DNA of 64,000 nt. Origin: Sphaerospermopsis torques-reginae ITEP-024 (GTDB taxonomy: Bacteria; Cyanobacteriota; Cyanobacteriia; Cyanobacteriales; Nostocaceae). Of the stretch, positions 8,920 to 16,947 are shown piece by piece (the first letter of the stretch is position 1; each line of letters begins with the position of its first letter). The notes beneath the pieces were generated by a model. It was not told the origin of the DNA and did not search any database. It saw only the letters and a list, made by a program, of their open reading frames with translations. The stretch lies in the NCBI RefSeq assembly GCF_019598945.1, contig NZ_CP080598.1:5190443-5254442 (forward strand), read 5' to 3'. A program made the translations under genes and the position numbers.

Positions 8920-11031
8920 TTAACCTACATTAGCAACATAAGGACTCGTCAACTTATCCAACTGCTGCACCAACAAACTTAAAAACAGACCCACATCCGT
9001 CACCACACCTACAGATTCAATTGAACCGCGATCGCTCAATTTTGTCACTACCGCAGGGTTAATATCCACACATACCATCTTCACCCCTGCTGGTGTCATA
9101 TTTCCTACACCAATAGAATGCAGCATAGAAGACAACATCAATATCATTTCCGCACCTTGAATGATTTTTGCATACTCTTGTTGTGCTAAAATCAAGTTCA
9201 TCTGCGTATCCGGTAGGGGTCCATCATCACGAATTGAACCAGCAAGTACAAAGGGAATGTCATTTTTCACACATTCATACATCACACCGCTAGTAATTAC
9301 CCCAGCATCTACCGCTTTAGCGATGCTACCAAAACGGCGAATGGTGTTAATTACTTTTAAATGATGTCGGTGTCCACCACGTACCGCTACACCGCGTTTC
9401 ATATCCACACCGAGAGATGTTCCCATCATATTTTGTTCGATGTCATGAACTGCGATCGCATTTCCTCCTAGAAGTCCTTGAACATAACCCTCACGAATCA
9501 ATCTAGAAAGGTGTTCACCGCCGCCTGTATGAATTACCACTGGTCCAGCGGTGACAACTACTTTACCGCCAGCATCCCGAATTTTACGTAATTCCCAAGC
9601 CACCTGTTCCACAACTAATTCTACCCGTCTTTCACTGGAAACACCGGAAGACATAAAGCTAAATTCCTGGGCGTTACGTTGTTCGCGGGATTCGGTTTTA
9701 CGGATAGTGCGGATACCTTGAACGTCAACTACCACCTGTTCACCAATTTCTAGATCACGTAAAATTTTACATCTAGCAACTAACCCATTAGCTGTACTAG
9801 AAATGGCGATCGCCCCATCCATGCGTTGATTTTCTACTTTCAACCATTGTCCATTTACCCTTACTTCGGTAGGATAAATTGTACTTACATAGAAATCATC
9901 AGGAGCAACACCCGCTTGTAAAACTGGTTCGAGTTTTGCATCTCTTTCATCTTGGGGTAAGTCAACCGCACCCAAATCAATCAACTGGGATATAATCTCT
10001 TCCATTACATCATGAGATGGTGCAGATACCCTGACTTCCGCTGCTGAGGTGCTTTGACGTTGTTCACCCAAGTTAAACTTGAGAACTTGGAAACTTCCCC
10101 CCATGTCTACGATCAAATCTAAAGCACGGTTAATTAAACCTGCATCTAGTAAATGACCTTCTAAACGAATTACCCTACTTTCTACCTGAGTATTAGCGTG
10201 TACTTCTTCCCGTACAGGTTCAGTCACTCGCAAAGTTAAACATTTAGCCGCACCACCAGCTTTCAAAAACTCGGTTAAAGGAGTTTCAATCACTTGAAAA
10301 CCAACTTCCGCTAACCGTAATTTTAAACTATCACTGGCTTTGTTCATAATCACGATGCTTTCAATATTCACCGCATTACAAGCAAAGTTAACCGCATCAG
10401 CTTCTGCAATAGCAATACGTTTTTCTGGCGCAACGCGCATTTCTATCACCCGGTTAGAGTAGGAGTCAAACGCACCGGGGTAATACAGCAAATACCCGTT
10501 AGCTAGGGGACAGAAACAGGTATCAAGATGATAAAATCTTTCATCCATCAACCGCAGAGAAATCACCTCAATATCTAGCCATTTAGCTAAGTATGGGTGA
10601 GAATCTAACTCAGAACGGAAACCATACCCCGCCCATAACCAGCGCCCTTCCCTGTCTAAAAGCGCGTCACCAGCACCTTCAAAGGGTAAGTCTTTAGGAA
10701 GTGTGTAAACCTTAAAACCATTATTTTCAAACCACTGTTGAAAATACGGTTCTTCTCCTTGGCGTTCCTTATGTAAAAAACGGCTGAGAACCACATTTTC
10801 ACCAAGAACTAAACCAGCATTGGCACTGAATACCATATCTGGCCAACCTTTTTGGGGTGTCACTAAATCGACAATGGCGTGATTTTTGATAACATTGTAT
10901 AATTTATTCCACTGTTCTACAGCGCGATCGCGTGATGATTTGTGAATATTCCCTTCCATCCACGGATTAATCACATAGTCTACATCGTAGTGGTCGGGAG
11001 CGCACATTAAAAACCGAATTTGGGAAACCAT
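8920..11031 (-). CDS. agrE: Bifunctional arginine dihydrolase / ornithine cyclodeaminase
   Basis: 703 residues, the usual length of cyanobacterial AgrE/ArgZ. The N-terminal amidinotransferase-fold domain (1-270) converts arginine to ornithine, CO2 and ammonia. The residues reported as essential in Synechocystis ArgZ (N22, N71, H168, C264) are all at the same numbers here. The middle links to a C-terminal domain (about 370-703) of the archaeal ornithine cyclodeaminase type with nucleotide-binding glycine stretches (GPVVIHTGGGEHL, GLLGGNAIAVHD), which makes proline from ornithine. In heterocystous cyanobacteria this enzyme breaks down arginine released from cyanophycin, feeding nitrogen to vegetative cells. 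Single gene, transcribed away from 11032. Confidence 0.95.
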   Translation of the reverse strand: MVSQIRFLMCAPDHYDVDYVINPWMEGNIHKSSRDRAVEQWNKLYNVIKNHAIVDLVTPQKGWPDMVFSANAGLVLGENVVLSRFLHKERQGEEPYFQQWFENNGFKVYTLPKDLPFEGAGDALLDREGRWLWAGYGFRSELDSHPYLAKWLDIEVISLRLMDERFYHLDTCFCPLANGYLLYYPGAFDSYSNRVIEMRVAPEKRIAIAEADAVNFACNAVNIESIVIMNKASDSLKLRLAEVGFQVIETPLTEFLKAGGAAKCLTLRVTEPVREEVHANTQVESRVIRLEGHLLDAGLINRALDLIVDMGGSFQVLKFNLGEQRQSTSAAEVRVSAPSHDVMEEIISQLIDLGAVDLPQDERDAKLEPVLQAGVAPDDFYVSTIYPTEVRVNGQWLKVENQRMDGAIAISSTANGLVARCKILRDLEIGEQVVVDVQGIRTIRKTESREQRNAQEFSFMSSGVSSERRVELVVEQVAWELRKIRDAGGKVVVTAGPVVIHTGGGEHLSRLIREGYVQGLLGGNAIAVHDIEQNMMGTSLGVDMKRGVAVRGGHRHHLKVINTIRRFGSIAKAVDAGVITSGVMYECVKNDIPFVLAGSIRDDGPLPDTQMNLILAQQEYAKIIQGAEMILMLSSMLHSIGVGNMTPAGVKMVCVDINPAVVTKLSDRGSIESVGVVTDVGLFLSLLVQQLDKLTSPYVANVG

Positions 11032-11467
11032 AAAAAATTTTACTTTGCTTTTCAGTAATCTCTTCTGGATACAGAGTTTTGGTGTTCTAAGTCTGTCAAA
11101 TCTGCTACTTAATAGCTACCTTTTGCTCTTGGTAGACTATACCAGGATATCGTTCCTATTCTATTACTGCTATAGGGAAAAGGAGGGGGAGGAGGGAAAA
11201 TGTGTTATGTGGGATGTAAACTGCTGGCTTTTACATTCTCAACTAACTCATAGTGAGTTAATTTTTATAAAAATTTGTATTAAAAAAATAATTTATTTTA
11301 TGTATAAACACTGTTTACAAAAATTTACACTATAATTTACAGTGTATGTGATGTTAATGTTTGTCACAATTAAGCACTTACAAACAGAATACACCCCATT
11401 ACATAAGCCACACCGTCTGTTTTAAGATTTCCATATTAAAATTGTGATATGAATTGATATTTACGAA
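11032..11467. other. Intergenic region upstream of agrE
   Basis: 436 bases without a supported gene. The half next to agrE is mixed sequence; 11270-11340 is very AT-rich with tacactataatttacagtgta (split here only by base composition), a near-palindrome that could hold a promoter for agrE or the + strand gene at 11483. The frames that stay open here have no family features. Confidence 0.4.
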
Positions 11468-11482
11468 ATGGAGAACATAACC

Positions 11483-11758
11483 ATGTCAACCAATTATATC
11501 TCTTCGCCAGAAATCAAAATTCTTAAAGAAGGAGAAGAAGTGCTAAATTTGTGGCCTACTGAGTCAGGCTACCACGTTGTTATCAAGAATCCAAAAGGAG
11601 AAGTTTCTGTGATATCCATAAGTCTAGATGAGAATAAAATGCCAAGAATTAATCAAACTCCCAACTTAATGATTACTCACATGGATGAAACTGGCATCTC
11701 GGAAGTAGTTACCAAGAAAGAAACACCAAACGGCACAGTAAAAATTTCTAATTTCTAG
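11483..11758 (+). CDS. Small protein of unknown function
   Basis: 91 residues from ATG 11483 (an in-frame ATG at 11468 would add five residues; the longer form has GAATTGATATTTACGAAATGG upstream and no clear ribosome site). Contains two short beta-rich stretches (GYHVVIKNPKGEVSVISISL and GISEVVTKKETPNGTVKI) and no membrane segment or cysteine. I do not recognise it. It precedes the RHH-like gene at 11812 on the same strand with a 53-bp gap, so the two may form a small operon. Confidence 0.5.
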   Translation: MSTNYISSPEIKILKEGEEVLNLWPTESGYHVVIKNPKGEVSVISISLDENKMPRINQTPNLMITHMDETGISEVVTKKETPNGTVKISNF

Positions 11759-11811
11759 AATCACCATCATGTATTTCTGTATTTTTTATCCACTCAATCA
11801 AGGTGTTAACC

Positions 11812-12273
11812 ATGTCCAAGAAATCAGATAGAAATAGAGCAATTAATGTCAGAATTGATATGTTAACCGAAACGGAACAAGAACAGCTTGCAAGTGGAAT
11901 TAAAAAACTGAAAAAGCAAATTGCTCCAGAAGCAAGGGGAACAATAGTTGAAGGGGATATGAAATCTCTTCCTGCCAAAGAATCTAAATTACTGGATTCA
12001 GCGGAAACAGAAGGTATTTCATTAAATCAATATATAGTTTATGCTTTAACTCGCCAAGTTGTATCCACAGATTTTATTCAAGCAACACCAGAAAAAGAAA
12101 TAAGTGAACAGGAACAAAGTTTTCAAACACTACTACAAAGGTTAGGAAAAGCCTCCGAAAGTCAAATTCAATCAGTTTTAGCTGAACGTGAAGTTGTAGA
12201 ACCAGAAGAAGAATTAAGTGATGAAATTATCGCTTCTCTTCAACAAAAAATAAATAACGCAATGAACAAATAA
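11812..12273 (+). CDS. Ribbon-helix-helix/HicB-like protein of unknown role
   Basis: About 153 residues if started at ATG 11812 (MSKKSDRNRAINVRI); an in-frame ATG lies at 11803. The N-terminus has a short NVRIDMLT strand, and residues about 58-75 read GISLNQYIVYALTRQV, the helix pair typical of HicB/ribbon-helix-helix antitoxins. The remaining third is acidic and helical (EREVVEPEEELSDEII). No adjacent HicA-like toxin is present, so this is either an orphan antitoxin or an unrelated DNA-binding protein. Confidence 0.55.
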   Translation: MSKKSDRNRAINVRIDMLTETEQEQLASGIKKLKKQIAPEARGTIVEGDMKSLPAKESKLLDSAETEGISLNQYIVYALTRQVVSTDFIQATPEKEISEQEQSFQTLLQRLGKASESQIQSVLAEREVVEPEEELSDEIIASLQQKINNAMNK

Positions 12274-12359
12274 CACAATAAACACTAAAAACAAAGAATT
12301 TTATATAAGCGTTACCGGATTAGGCGTTAATGTAATCAGCTTGAACTGATAAAGTTACT

Positions 12360-12562
12360 TAGACTTTAATTGTTCACATAACGATATGTAACAGTTTTGG
12401 TCACTTCTTCCCCGAAAGTGAATTTCCGTGCCATGATGGGAGGTGAGAAGTAATTCGGCGACGGCGTTTGTTTTTAACATTGATAGGTTTTTTCCTTTTG
12501 GTACTTACAGACTTTTCTCCGAAACCTAAATCTCTACACTCTTATGATTTTGGAGAAAATCT
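12360..12562 (+). promoter_or_regulatory. Long leader of the rbp gene
   Basis: About 200 bases of GC-richer, structured-looking DNA (gaggtgagaagtaattcggcg, then runs of T) lie directly before the RRM gene, ending with TTTGGAGAAAAT as ribosome site. Cold-inducible rbp genes of Anabaena are known to be controlled through their 5' untranslated leader. This region is a candidate for the same control; the exact transcription start cannot be seen. Confidence 0.4.
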
Positions 12563-12859
12563 ATGTCAATTTATGTAGGCAACCTCTCTTATGAAGTTAC
12601 CCAAGATACTCTAACTGCGGTTTTTGCAGAATATGGTTCTGTAAAGCGCGTTCAATTACCTACCGACCGTGAAACAGGAAGACTGCGCGGTTTTGGGTTT
12701 GTAGAAATGAGTACAGATGATGAAGAAACATCTGCTATTGATGCCCTTGATGGTGCTGAGTGGATGGGAAGAGATTTAAAAGTTAACAAAGCTAAACCCA
12801 AAGAAGATAGAGGTGGTGGTAATCGCAACAGTGGTGGTTATAATCGCAATCGCTACTAA
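12563..12859 (+). CDS. rbp: RNA-binding protein with one RRM domain
   Basis: 98 residues. The RRM fills residues 1-80 with RNP-2 IYVGNL at the start and RNP-1 RGFGFVEM in the middle. The last 18 residues are a Gly/Asn/Arg tail (GGGNRNSGGYNRNRY). This is the architecture of cyanobacterial Rbp proteins, which bind single-stranded RNA, rise in the cold and help place some mRNAs at the thylakoid. Clear ribosome site (GGAGAAA) before ATG. It is followed by a strong terminator at 12922-12960, so it is probably transcribed alone. Confidence 0.93.
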   Translation: MSIYVGNLSYEVTQDTLTAVFAEYGSVKRVQLPTDRETGRLRGFGFVEMSTDDEETSAIDALDGAEWMGRDLKVNKAKPKEDRGGGNRNSGGYNRNRY

Positions 12860-12921
12860 GTTATAAAGTCAAGCATTTTTGCTAATGCAATAGTTTTAGC
12901 AAATTAATTGAATTAATTAAC

Positions 12922-12960
12922 GGCTCAGGTATGACAAAATAGTAATACTTGAGCCTTTTT
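12922..12960 (+). terminator. Rho-independent terminator of rbp
   Basis: Stem ggctcaggtat / atacttgagcc with one G-T pair and a 12-base loop, followed by TTTTT at 12956-12960. Confidence 0.85.
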
Positions 12961-12976
12961 AATGGATAATTTCAGA

Positions 12977-14005
12977 TTAGGGCTGTTCAGAAATCTGCAC
13001 AATTAATTTACCCATTTTCTCACCATTAAAAAGTTTGAGAATTGCTGTAGGTGCATTTTCCAAACCTTGCACAATTTCTTGTTGATATTTTAATTTTCCT
13101 TCTTGTATCCATTGTCCCATTTCCCTAAAAGCAACATCCCATTGACTCACATAATCAGTTACAATAAAACCTTTTATTAATACCCGCCGCATTAAAATCT
13201 GACTGAAATTATAAGGTCCGGGTACAGGTTCTTGAGTATTATAAGTGGAAATTAAACCACATAAAGGAATGCGGGCATTTAGATTAACCTGTGTTAAAAC
13301 CGCGTCCAGAATTTCCCCACCTACATTTTCAAAATAGATATCAATTCCCTGGGGACATGATGCAGCGAAAGCGGGAATTAAATCAGCGGTTTGATAATTA
13401 ATTGCAGCATCAAAACCGAGTTCTTCTAATAAATAACGACATTTTTCATCGGAACTAGTGATACCTACTACACGACAACCTTTAATTTTCCCTATTTGTC
13501 CCACTAAAGAACCCACTGCACCAGAGGCCGCTGAGACTACTAAAGTTTCTCCGGGTTGAGGTTTTCCTATATCTAAAAGTCCAAAATAAGCGGTGCAACC
13601 AATAAAACTCAGAGGTCCCATAAATGCTGTTAGGGGAACTGTTAAAGGTTGGGGAATTTTGGTGATGTAAGGAAGATTTTCAGTAGTAATTAAAGCGTAA
13701 TCTTGCCATCCTAAGAGTCCAGAAACGAGATCCCCCCTTTGAAATTTGGGATTTTTCGATTCTTCGACTACTCCTATTGTCATACCGCGCATGACTTCCC
13801 CAAGTTCCACAGGTGGCATATACTGGGGGCGATCGCTCATCCAAATGCGATGGGTAGGATCTAAAGAAAGATAGATATTGCGGATCAGTATTTCACCATC
13901 TTTTGGTATGGGAATGGGTTCTTCTCGATATTCAAAGTCACTTACTTTGATGTCACCCACAGGACGAGATGCTAAACGCCATTGACGATTTATAGATGAT
14001 TTCAT
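12977..14005 (-). CDS. NADP-dependent oxidoreductase, medium-chain (curcumin/LTB4 reductase type)
   Basis: 342 residues from ATG 14005, where MKSSINRQWRLASRPVG matches the usual family start; an in-frame upstream start exists but adds an unlikely 13-residue leader. GroES-like N-terminal domain, then the Rossmann motif AASGAVGSLVGQIGKIKG (about 145-162) and the NADPH-favouring surroundings. No zinc-binding cysteines are present, as in the YncB/CurA and leukotriene B4 dehydrogenase group, which reduce the C=C bond of enones. The physiological substrate is unknown. Convergent with the rbp terminator. Confidence 0.85.
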   Translation of the reverse strand: MKSSINRQWRLASRPVGDIKVSDFEYREEPIPIPKDGEILIRNIYLSLDPTHRIWMSDRPQYMPPVELGEVMRGMTIGVVEESKNPKFQRGDLVSGLLGWQDYALITTENLPYITKIPQPLTVPLTAFMGPLSFIGCTAYFGLLDIGKPQPGETLVVSAASGAVGSLVGQIGKIKGCRVVGITSSDEKCRYLLEELGFDAAINYQTADLIPAFAASCPQGIDIYFENVGGEILDAVLTQVNLNARIPLCGLISTYNTQEPVPGPYNFSQILMRRVLIKGFIVTDYVSQWDVAFREMGQWIQEGKLKYQQEIVQGLENAPTAILKLFNGEKMGKLIVQISEQP

Positions 14006-14155
14006 AAATTTGAGTTTTTTTTCAGAATTTTGGCAGATTGGCAAGAACTTTTATTAAAACTTAGCATAATTATCAGGCAGTAGGTAAGGGCAAAATTAGT
14101 CACAAAATGTTAATTTGGAAAATTATAACTAAGTTAAACTGCTCTACATCTACCA

Positions 14156-15079
14156 ATGCCTTATCTTACTACTGCTGCGGAAATCCGTTCTCAAATTGCT
14201 AAATATACCAAAGCTAAAACTTTGTGGATAGATACAGAAGTTGCTGATTATAAAAGTCGTAATCCTCGATTATCCCTGATTCAAATATTGGATCATCCTC
14301 AAGATATGACTGGTGACAGTGTTTATATTTTGGATGTTTTAAATAAGTCTGATGTGATTGCTGCTTTTATTGAGCAAATCATGATTAATGAATCTATCGA
14401 AAAGGTTTTTCACAATGCAAGTTATGATTTGAAACTTTTAGGCAATAAAAAAGCCAAAAATATCACTTGTACTTTAGAAATGGCTAAGTCCATACCATAT
14501 CATATTCTACCATTGCCTAATTATCAACTGAAAACTCTAGCTAATGTGTTGTGTAATTTTTATGGTATTGATAAACAAGAACAAGGTAGCGATTGGGGTA
14601 TAAGACCTTTAAGCGATGATCAATTAGAATATGCTTATTTTGATTGTATTTATTTAGCTCAAGTACATTCAAAATTATTAGCTTTACAGTCTCAAGTTAC
14701 TACAAACCCAGAAACGGAAGATTTATCTTTACTTTCTCAAAGATATACAGAAGTGGAACAGCAAAAAAAACTGATTAATTCTGAATTTGATTATTTACAA
14801 GAACGATTAAAAAAAGCGATGCAAGTTCAAAATATTTCGGAAACTGAATATTGTAAACTCAGCGGTTATGAACGTAAATCTGTTAAGGTTAAATTTACCG
14901 AATTGGTGAGATTAGTGGAAAATGAAGATATTGATTTGGATTTTCCTATTACTCTAACTGAGAAATTACAAAAAGAATTAGGCAGAAATTTGGAACAATT
15001 AGATGTCGATATTGAAAAAAGTTCTGTTTGGCGGTTAATTGTTAAATCTCAGGAAGAAGATGTTAATAATGATGAATAG
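14156..15079 (+). CDS. RNase D-like 3'-5' exonuclease
   Basis: 307 residues. The DEDDy exonuclease residues are visible: D26 and E28 in LWIDTEVADY, D91 in FHNASYDLKLL, and Y159/D163 in YAYFD. The exonuclease domain spans about 5-180. Instead of an HRDC domain the C-terminus (185-307) is a helical, charged tail specific to cyanobacterial forms. Expected to trim RNA (or DNA) 3' ends; the substrate is not deducible. Monocistronic, followed by a terminator at 15119-15149. Confidence 0.85.
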   Translation: MPYLTTAAEIRSQIAKYTKAKTLWIDTEVADYKSRNPRLSLIQILDHPQDMTGDSVYILDVLNKSDVIAAFIEQIMINESIEKVFHNASYDLKLLGNKKAKNITCTLEMAKSIPYHILPLPNYQLKTLANVLCNFYGIDKQEQGSDWGIRPLSDDQLEYAYFDCIYLAQVHSKLLALQSQVTTNPETEDLSLLSQRYTEVEQQKKLINSEFDYLQERLKKAMQVQNISETEYCKLSGYERKSVKVKFTELVRLVENEDIDLDFPITLTEKLQKELGRNLEQLDVDIEKSSVWRLIVKSQEEDVNNDE

Positions 15080-15118
15080 AATGCAAAAGCCAGAATTTAT
15101 TATATTTTGAACTTACAG

Positions 15119-15149
15119 AACCCTGACTTATTTAATAAGTTAGGGTTTT
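15119..15149 (+). terminator. Terminator after the RNase D-like gene
   Basis: Stem aaccctgacttat / ataagttagggtt with one G-T pair and a short loop, followed by TTTTGATTCTTT. Confidence 0.75.
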
Positions 15150-15344
15150 GATTCTTTATAGTAACTTAAATGGATATTATTAAACATTTTACGAAATGAA
15201 AACTGAAATTATTTATACATTAAATTTTCCGGTAAATGGTTAAATTTGGAAAAAGTAATTCATGGAATCTATTAGATTTCTCTTAAATTTTGGTAACAAC
15301 GGGTAACAATTTTTTCCGGGTATGCAAGTAATTGATAAGAACTT

Positions 15345-16187
15345 ATGAAATGGCAGTTATTGACACATAATAGACAAGTGCTAGGCAGAATATTCAAAAT
15401 AGCAGTAGTTACTGTTTTCAGTGGGATTTTATGCGTTTCTTGCAATCAAAATCAGGATGTTTTAGTAACTGAAATAGGGGTGAGTCCTCCTAACCGACTG
15501 ACACCTAGAACATCCAAAGCAGGAGAGTTTTATATTCAGGGACAAAATCAGCACGCTAAAGGTAATTCTGAAGCGGCTATTGCTGCTTATAGTCGTTCAA
15601 TTAGTCTTAATTCTCAATATGCACCTGCGTTTAAAAGTCGGGGTTTAGCATATTTTGATATTGGTAATAAAGAAGGTGCGATCGCTGATTATAATCAAGC
15701 TTTGCGTCTCAATCCCAATGATGCAGAAACTTATAATAATCGTGGTAATACTTTTGCATCTTTGGGAGATCAACAAGCAGCTATTTCTGATTATAATGAA
15801 GCGATTCGTTTAGCTCCAAATTATGCCGAAGCTTTTAATAATCGCGGAAATGCTCGTGCAGCCCAAGGTGATAGAAATGGGGCGATAGAAGATTATACTG
15901 AAGCAATTAGAATAGATGAAAATTATTCTGTTGCCTATAATAACCGGGGAAATGCTTACGCTGCCGTGGGAGATCCACAAAAAGCGATCGCAGATTACAA
16001 TCAAGCTATTCGTTTAAATCCTAATTTTGGACCTGGGTTTAATAACCGAGGAAATGCTTTTGCTGCTGCTGGAGATAAACGCAGTGCATTACAAGATTTA
16101 CAACGGGCAGCAGCTATTTTTGATCGAGAAGGTAACAAAGAATTGTATCAACAAGTAATGAAAAATATCCAAGAATTAGGAAATTAG
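15345..16187 (+). CDS. TPR-repeat lipoprotein
   Basis: 280 residues. A signal peptide (about 1-33) ends in GILCVSC, a lipobox-like cleavage site with Cys as lipid anchor, so the protein is probably membrane-tethered outside the cytoplasm. Residues 60-260 are at least five tandem TPR units of 34 residues, each with the unit ending NNRGNA(R/Y/F)AA.GD. These give a protein-binding scaffold; the partner is unknown. It is followed by an STRR cluster, with a DUF29 gene converging from the other side. Confidence 0.85.
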   Translation: MKWQLLTHNRQVLGRIFKIAVVTVFSGILCVSCNQNQDVLVTEIGVSPPNRLTPRTSKAGEFYIQGQNQHAKGNSEAAIAAYSRSISLNSQYAPAFKSRGLAYFDIGNKEGAIADYNQALRLNPNDAETYNNRGNTFASLGDQQAAISDYNEAIRLAPNYAEAFNNRGNARAAQGDRNGAIEDYTEAIRIDENYSVAYNNRGNAYAAVGDPQKAIADYNQAIRLNPNFGPGFNNRGNAFAAAGDKRSALQDLQRAAAIFDREGNKELYQQVMKNIQELGN

Positions 16188-16192
16188 GTAAT

Positions 16193-16263
16193 GGTGACTG
16201 GTGACTGGTGACTGGGTAATTATATTTTTCTCAATCAACCATCAACTATCAACTATCAACTAT
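16193..16263. repeat. STRR cluster
   Basis: Runs of the 7-base units GGTGACT (three copies) and CAACTAT (three or more copies) between a TPR gene and a DUF29 gene. Confidence 0.8.
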
Positions 16264-16301
16264 CAGGGTGACAATATAATTAATTACCATAAATTACCAT
16301 A

Positions 16302-16820
16302 TTATCTGCGTCCTAACTTCCAATCTTCACCACCAGGTAACTGAGTCAAATAATTATCAACCACTGCTGGTAATTCTTTAACAGAATAATCATAAGTGAA
16401 CTTTAATAACGCTTGACTTTGATAAATAATTTGTTCCTTGTCCACCATTTCTGCTAATTGAAAAGGACTATAAACACCATTTAAAACTTCCACACTGGCA
16501 TCACGAATAGCTACATCAATTTCATTTTCAAGATAATCATACCAGTCATCTAAATTAATATAATAGGATTTTTTATTTTCTTTTAAATTGATATCTTGAA
16601 TTTCTAAAACTGCATTTCTCATAGAAGCTGCCCAAGAATTTGTTAACCGCTTCTCAATTTGATTCTTAATTAAATGAATTAATAACACCTTGAAAAAAGA
16701 CTTTATTTGTCTTAAAATCGCCTTTTTACTCATCCCCTCCAACTCATCCACAATCGCTAAAGCATCTGTGTAACGCTGTTCTAAAATACAATTTCTGAGG
16801 TCTATTAATTCCTGGGTCAT
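16302..16820 (-). CDS. DUF29 family protein
   Basis: 172 residues from ATG 16820, chosen because its paralogue at 20402-20920 starts with the same MTQELIDLRN and is also 172 residues. All-helical DUF29-type sequence with EQRYTDALAIVDELEGM and ending YLTQLPGGEDWKLGRR. Function of the family is unknown. The two copies bracket the VWA gene and hicBA. They differ throughout, so the duplication is not recent. Confidence 0.8.
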   Translation of the reverse strand: MTQELIDLRNCILEQRYTDALAIVDELEGMSKKAILRQIKSFFKVLLIHLIKNQIEKRLTNSWAASMRNAVLEIQDINLKENKKSYYINLDDWYDYLENEIDVAIRDASVEVLNGVYSPFQLAEMVDKEQIIYQSQALLKFTYDYSVKELPAVVDNYLTQLPGGEDWKLGRR

Positions 16821-16947
16821 ATTTTTATTAACCTCAAATTTAGTCAAGATACTTATTTATAATAACACATTATTTTACGACATACTCAATTTATCAAATA
16901 GGTAAGGGTTTAGCAATGCTAAACCCCAACAAAATCTACAAAATTAC

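Noticed and set aside
11045..11335. 96-residue open frame upstream of agrE
   Set aside because: Low-complexity Leu/Ser/Tyr sequence, runs from the agrE leader into AT-rich DNA, no recognisable domain; better seen as intergenic.
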